Assembly: GCA_046733295.1 (NCBI GenBank)
Contig: JBKPOY010000032.1
Span: 1 to 15,153, forward strand
From: 13-2-20CM-68-14 sp046733295
GTDB taxonomy: Bacteria > Actinomycetota > Thermoleophilia > Gaiellales > Gaiellaceae
DNA length: 15,153 bases
Reading direction: 5' to 3'
Positions 12,919 to 15,153 of the stretch are shown here, piece by piece. The position numbers and the translations under genes are program-made. The notes below the pieces were generated by a model that was given only the letters and a program-made list of their open reading frames with translations, ran no database searches and was not told the DNA's origin. Every line of letters begins with the position of its first letter. The first letter of the stretch is position 1.

Positions 12919-13560
12919 ATGGCCATCACCCCGGAGCCGATCGACCGCTACGCCGAGGAGCACACGACGCCTCCGGAGCCGCTGCTCGCCGAGCTCGCGT
13001 CCGAGACGCGCGAGACCCTCCAGTCGCCCCAGATGCTGACCGGAACCGTCGAGGGGCGCTTCCTCGAGCTGCTCGTCCATGCGAGTGGCGCACGGCGAGT
13101 TCTCGAGCTCGGCACGTACAGCGGCTATTCCGCGCTCTCGATGGCAGCCGGCTTGCCTGAAGGTGGTCGCATCGACACGTGCGAGATCTCGGAGCAGCAC
13201 GCCGAGGTCGCGAGGCGCTACATCGAACTGAGCCCCTACGCCGACCGAATCACCGTTCACCTCGGCCCCGCGCTCGAAACCGTCGCAAGGCTGGACGGCG
13301 AGTTCGACTTCGTCTTCATCGACGCCGACAAGCCGAACTACGTCAACTACTACGAGGCCGTCGTGCCCCGCCTGAGCGAGCGTGGCTTCATCGCCGCCGA
13401 CAACACGCTCTGGAGCGGTCGCGTGCTCGAGAAGGACGCTGACGAGAGCACGCGTGCGATCAAGGATTTCAACGAGCACGTCAGATCCGACCCGCGCGTT
13501 GTCTCGGTGATGCTGACCGTGCGAGACGGCGTCACGCTGATCCGTCCGAAGGGAAGCTGA
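12919..13560 (+). CDS. SAM-dependent O-methyltransferase, caffeoyl-CoA OMT-like
   Basis: This 213-residue soluble enzyme moves a methyl group from S-adenosylmethionine to a hydroxyl, in metal-dependent class I fashion. SAM binding motif I is VLELGTYSGYSAL (61-73), followed by IDTCEISEQHAEVAR with the acidic residue that holds the ribose. The metal-binding residues are in FIDADKPNYVNYYE (Asp135, Asp137) and DNTLWSGRV (Asp161, Asn162). All are present and the length is normal for the family. Bacterial members methylate catechols and other phenolics; the substrate here is unknown. The ATG lies 6 nt after a TACAGT box with no ribosome site, so a leaderless start is likely. The M24 peptidase gene begins 10 bp after its stop and is probably in the same operon. 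Confidence 0.95.
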   Translation: MAITPEPIDRYAEEHTTPPEPLLAELASETRETLQSPQMLTGTVEGRFLELLVHASGARRVLELGTYSGYSALSMAAGLPEGGRIDTCEISEQHAEVARRYIELSPYADRITVHLGPALETVARLDGEFDFVFIDADKPNYVNYYEAVVPRLSERGFIAADNTLWSGRVLEKDADESTRAIKDFNEHVRSDPRVVSVMLTVRDGVTLIRPKGS

Positions 13561-13570
13561 GCGCGCGCGC

Positions 13571-14749
13571 ATGCGCGGGGTACTGCTCTACGGTGACACG
13601 GAGCGCTCGGCGGCGATGCGCCACGAGATCCCGCTCGCGATCATCGATCCACTTCTGTTCGCGGAGGCCGACGGGCGGAGGTACGTGCTGACGACCGCGC
13701 TCGAACACGACCGGGTGAAGCGCGCGCTGCCCGATGCCGAGCTGCTGGACTACTTCGCGCTCGGATACAAGGAACTGGTCGCCGACGGCATGTCGATGGC
13801 CGACGCGGGGCGCGAGGTCGAGGCCCGCGCCGTGCGCGAGATCGGCCTCGAAGAGGCGATCGTCCCAGGTGACTTTCCGCTCGCGCTCGGCGACCGCCTG
13901 CGCCAGGACGGGGTCGTCCTGACCGTCGACGATGCCGCAATCGAGCTACGGCGTCGAGCGAAGGCGCCTGCGGAGCTCGAGGGCATTCGCGCCGCACAGC
14001 GCGCGGCCGAGGCAGGGATGGCCGCCGCGTGCGAGTTGCTCAGGCAAGCCCGGCCCGCACTGGGCGGCGAGCTTCAGCACGACGGGAGGCCGCTCCTGGC
14101 CGAGGACGTCCGGATGACGCTCCGGGCCGCGTGCGCGGAGCACGGGGCACCCTGCCCGCCCGACGTGATCGTTGCCTCCGCGTGGCAAGGCCAGGGGCAC
14201 GAGCCGGGCAGCGGGCCCCTCCCCGCCGGCCTTCCGATCCACATCGACATCTGGCCGCGTCACGAGGCGAGCGCCTGCTGGGCCGACATGGCACGAACCT
14301 TCATGGTCGGCGATCCCGCACCCGAGCACGCCGATCTGATCGCCGAACAGGAGCAACTCGTGCGGAGCGCACTCACTCAGGCGCAAGGGCTCGTCCGCCC
14401 GGGCGTGACAGGCCGCGAGCTCTTCGACGCCGTCTGCGACTCGTTCGAGTCGGCCGGCTACGCCACGCAGCGCACCGCGCAGCCGGACGAGGAGTCCGAC
14501 GGCTTCCAGTTCTCGCTCGGACACGGGGTCGGGCTCGACGTGCACGAAGCTCCAGCACTCGGGCTCGCCGGACACGATCCGCTGGTCGTCGGTGACGTGC
14601 TCGCAATCGAGCCGGGCCTGTGGGACCGGCGCGTCGGCGGAGTGACGCTCGAGGATCTCGTCCTGGTGACCGAGGACCGCTGCGAGGTGCTCACCCGGTT
14701 TCCGTACGGCCTCACGCCGCCGGATAAGATAGTGCTCTCGGGGCTATAG
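13571..14749 (+). CDS. M24-family metallopeptidase (Xaa-Pro peptidase-like)
   Basis: This 392-residue cytoplasmic protein has the pita-bread fold of Xaa-Pro dipeptidases and aminopeptidases. Residues 1-130 form the N-terminal substrate domain and 140-385 the catalytic domain. The five metal ligands are present: Asp226 (IHIDIWP), Asp239 (ADMARTF), His318 (LGHGVGL), Glu347 (AIEPGLW) and Glu361 (TLEDLV), with His325 in DVHEAP. The two Asp are 13 residues apart rather than the usual 11, because of a short insertion with ASACW. The substrate is not certain; removal of N-terminal residues before proline or prolidase action is typical. The ATG at 13571 has no close ribosome site, and a second ATG at 13616 is possible. 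Its final 10 bp, including the TAG stop, are also the first 10 bp of tRNA-Ala. Confidence 0.93.
   Translation: MRGVLLYGDTERSAAMRHEIPLAIIDPLLFAEADGRRYVLTTALEHDRVKRALPDAELLDYFALGYKELVADGMSMADAGREVEARAVREIGLEEAIVPGDFPLALGDRLRQDGVVLTVDDAAIELRRRAKAPAELEGIRAAQRAAEAGMAAACELLRQARPALGGELQHDGRPLLAEDVRMTLRAACAEHGAPCPPDVIVASAWQGQGHEPGSGPLPAGLPIHIDIWPRHEASACWADMARTFMVGDPAPEHADLIAEQEQLVRSALTQAQGLVRPGVTGRELFDAVCDSFESAGYATQRTAQPDEESDGFQFSLGHGVGLDVHEAPALGLAGHDPLVVGDVLAIEPGLWDRRVGGVTLEDLVLVTEDRCEVLTRFPYGLTPPDKIVLSGL
14725..14730 (+). promoter_or_regulatory. candidate -10 box for tRNA-Ala inside the M24 gene
   Basis: TAAGAT lies 9 nt before the first base of the tRNA, within the codons for PDKIVL of the peptidase. 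No good -35 sequence is seen 16-18 bp upstream. It would let the tRNA be made independently of the protein operon. Confidence 0.45.
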
Positions 14750-14812
14750 CTCAGCTGGGAGAGCGCCTGGATCGCACCCAGGAGGTCGCCGGTTCGAGTC
14801 CGGCTAGCTCCA
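14740..14812 (+). tRNA. tRNA-Ala(CGC)
   Basis: This is a 73-nt tRNA with all arms in place. The acceptor stem GGGGCTA/TAGCTCC contains the G3:U70 pair that marks alanine tRNAs, and the discriminator is A (14812). The D stem is GCTC/GAGC. The anticodon stem CCTGG/CCAGG holds the loop ATCGCAC with anticodon CGC (14773-14775), reading GCG. The T arm is GCCGG-TTCGAGT-CCGGC. No CCA is encoded. Its first 10 nt overlap the end of the M24 peptidase gene, and an intrinsic terminator follows at once. Confidence 0.97.
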
Positions 14813-14814
14813 TG

Positions 14815-14844
14815 AAAACCGCCGCAAATCGGCGGTTTTCTTGT
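14815..14844 (+). terminator. intrinsic terminator after tRNA-Ala
   Basis: AAAACCGCCG (14815-14824) pairs perfectly with CGGCGGTTTT (14830-14839) around a CAAAT loop, followed by CTTGT. The T run completing the stem fits a rho-independent terminator. It starts 3 nt after the tRNA. Confidence 0.85.
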
Positions 14845-15153
14845 CGGGCGAGAGCGCATAGTTTACGTCCAGGAGCTCGGCCGTCAGATGCACTCAGTTG
14901 TACTCGTAACCACCACTTCGCTTGGTGATTGCGGCACCAAAAGCCGGTGTCGGCAGCGAAAATGTCGGGGCAGTGCCGGGGCGACCGCTGGGCGGTTTGT
15001 CGTCGCAGGACGCGGCGGAGCGGGCCGGAAGCCCCGCGGTCAATACGGGACGTCCCGCGTCAGACGCCGGGGACTCCGCTCTAAGCGGAAATGCCGTTCG
15101 GCGGAGCGCGCCCTGCCATTTCGTCATCGATCGTCTTCAACGAGTGTGACGCC
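14845..15153. other. right-hand end without a convincing gene
   Basis: Two overlapping short frames on opposite strands (minus 14894-15127, 77 residues; plus 14922-15149, 75 residues) are open here. Neither has a good ribosome site or a family I recognise. The minus frame ends in AITKRSGGYEYN and looks slightly more protein-like. The DNA is rich in local symmetry: a perfect 12-bp palindrome CGGGACGTCCCG at 15046-15057 and nested hairpins at 15074-15106 (CTCCGC/GCGGAG enclosing CCGCT/AGCGG and GCCG/CGGC). It could hold a structured RNA, a repeat element or a tRNA-linked insertion remnant; I cannot decide which. Confidence 0.35.

Noticed and set aside
1..15153. CRISPR array, insertion sequence, prophage or toxin-antitoxin pair
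   Set aside because: I found no regularly spaced repeats, transposase, integrase, phage structural genes or paired toxin-antitoxin frames.

Overview
This window is high-GC chromosomal DNA that reads as actinobacterial. The evidence is a PspA/PspAB/HtpX envelope-stress set of the actinobacterial kind, strong G/C bias at third codon positions, GTG and TTG starts, and several start codons that lie only 6-8 nt behind a TANNNT -10 box (leaderless transcription). A deep-branching, soil-type actinobacterium of the Thermoleophilia kind would fit, but this is inference; no marker in the window fixes the taxon. Most genes are housekeeping or envelope genes, and I see no insertion sequence, phage gene or CRISPR array.

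Layout. Positions 1-1167 (minus): N-terminal part of an MMPL/RND exporter running off the left edge, with two tiny genes (45 and 56 residues) upstream that have leaderless-type promoters. Positions 1377-2864 (plus): two related exported proteins of unknown function, separated by 465 bp containing a strong hairpin. Positions 3147-7589: tRNA-Ser(TGA) (minus), a 356-residue coiled-coil protein (plus), then a minus-strand set of polytopic membrane protein, monohaem cytochrome c lipoprotein and serS. Positions 7630-10566: envelope-stress block of htpX, pspAB and a secreted CHRD protein (plus), facing pspA (minus). Positions 10608-12458: compact operon of an MBL-fold hydrolase, a family 2 glycosyltransferase and a YdcF-like protein, divergent from pspA. 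Positions 12438-12896 (minus): an AlkZ/YcaQ-type winged-helix glycosylase gene that has lost its middle. Positions 12919-14812 (plus): O-methyltransferase, M24 peptidase and tRNA-Ala(CGC), followed by a terminator. Positions 14845-15153: no convincing gene.

How the parts work together. HtpX (membrane protease), PspAB and PspA are known partners in membrane-damage responses. Here they sit in one 3-kb block with an exported CHRD protein between them. pspA and the MBL-GT2-YdcF operon fire from one symmetrical 41-bp intergenic region, which suggests co-regulation of PspA with an envelope-modifying operon. A second divergent pair (AlkZ remnant and O-methyltransferase) uses the same back-to-back -10 design. 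The 5' end of tRNA-Ala overlaps the end of the M24 gene and supplies its stop codon.

The most interesting items are the CHRD insertion in the Psp block, the overlapping divergent promoters, the CDS/tRNA overlap, the internally deleted AlkZ gene and the paired unknown exported proteins. I do not see a clearly new defence or mobile system.
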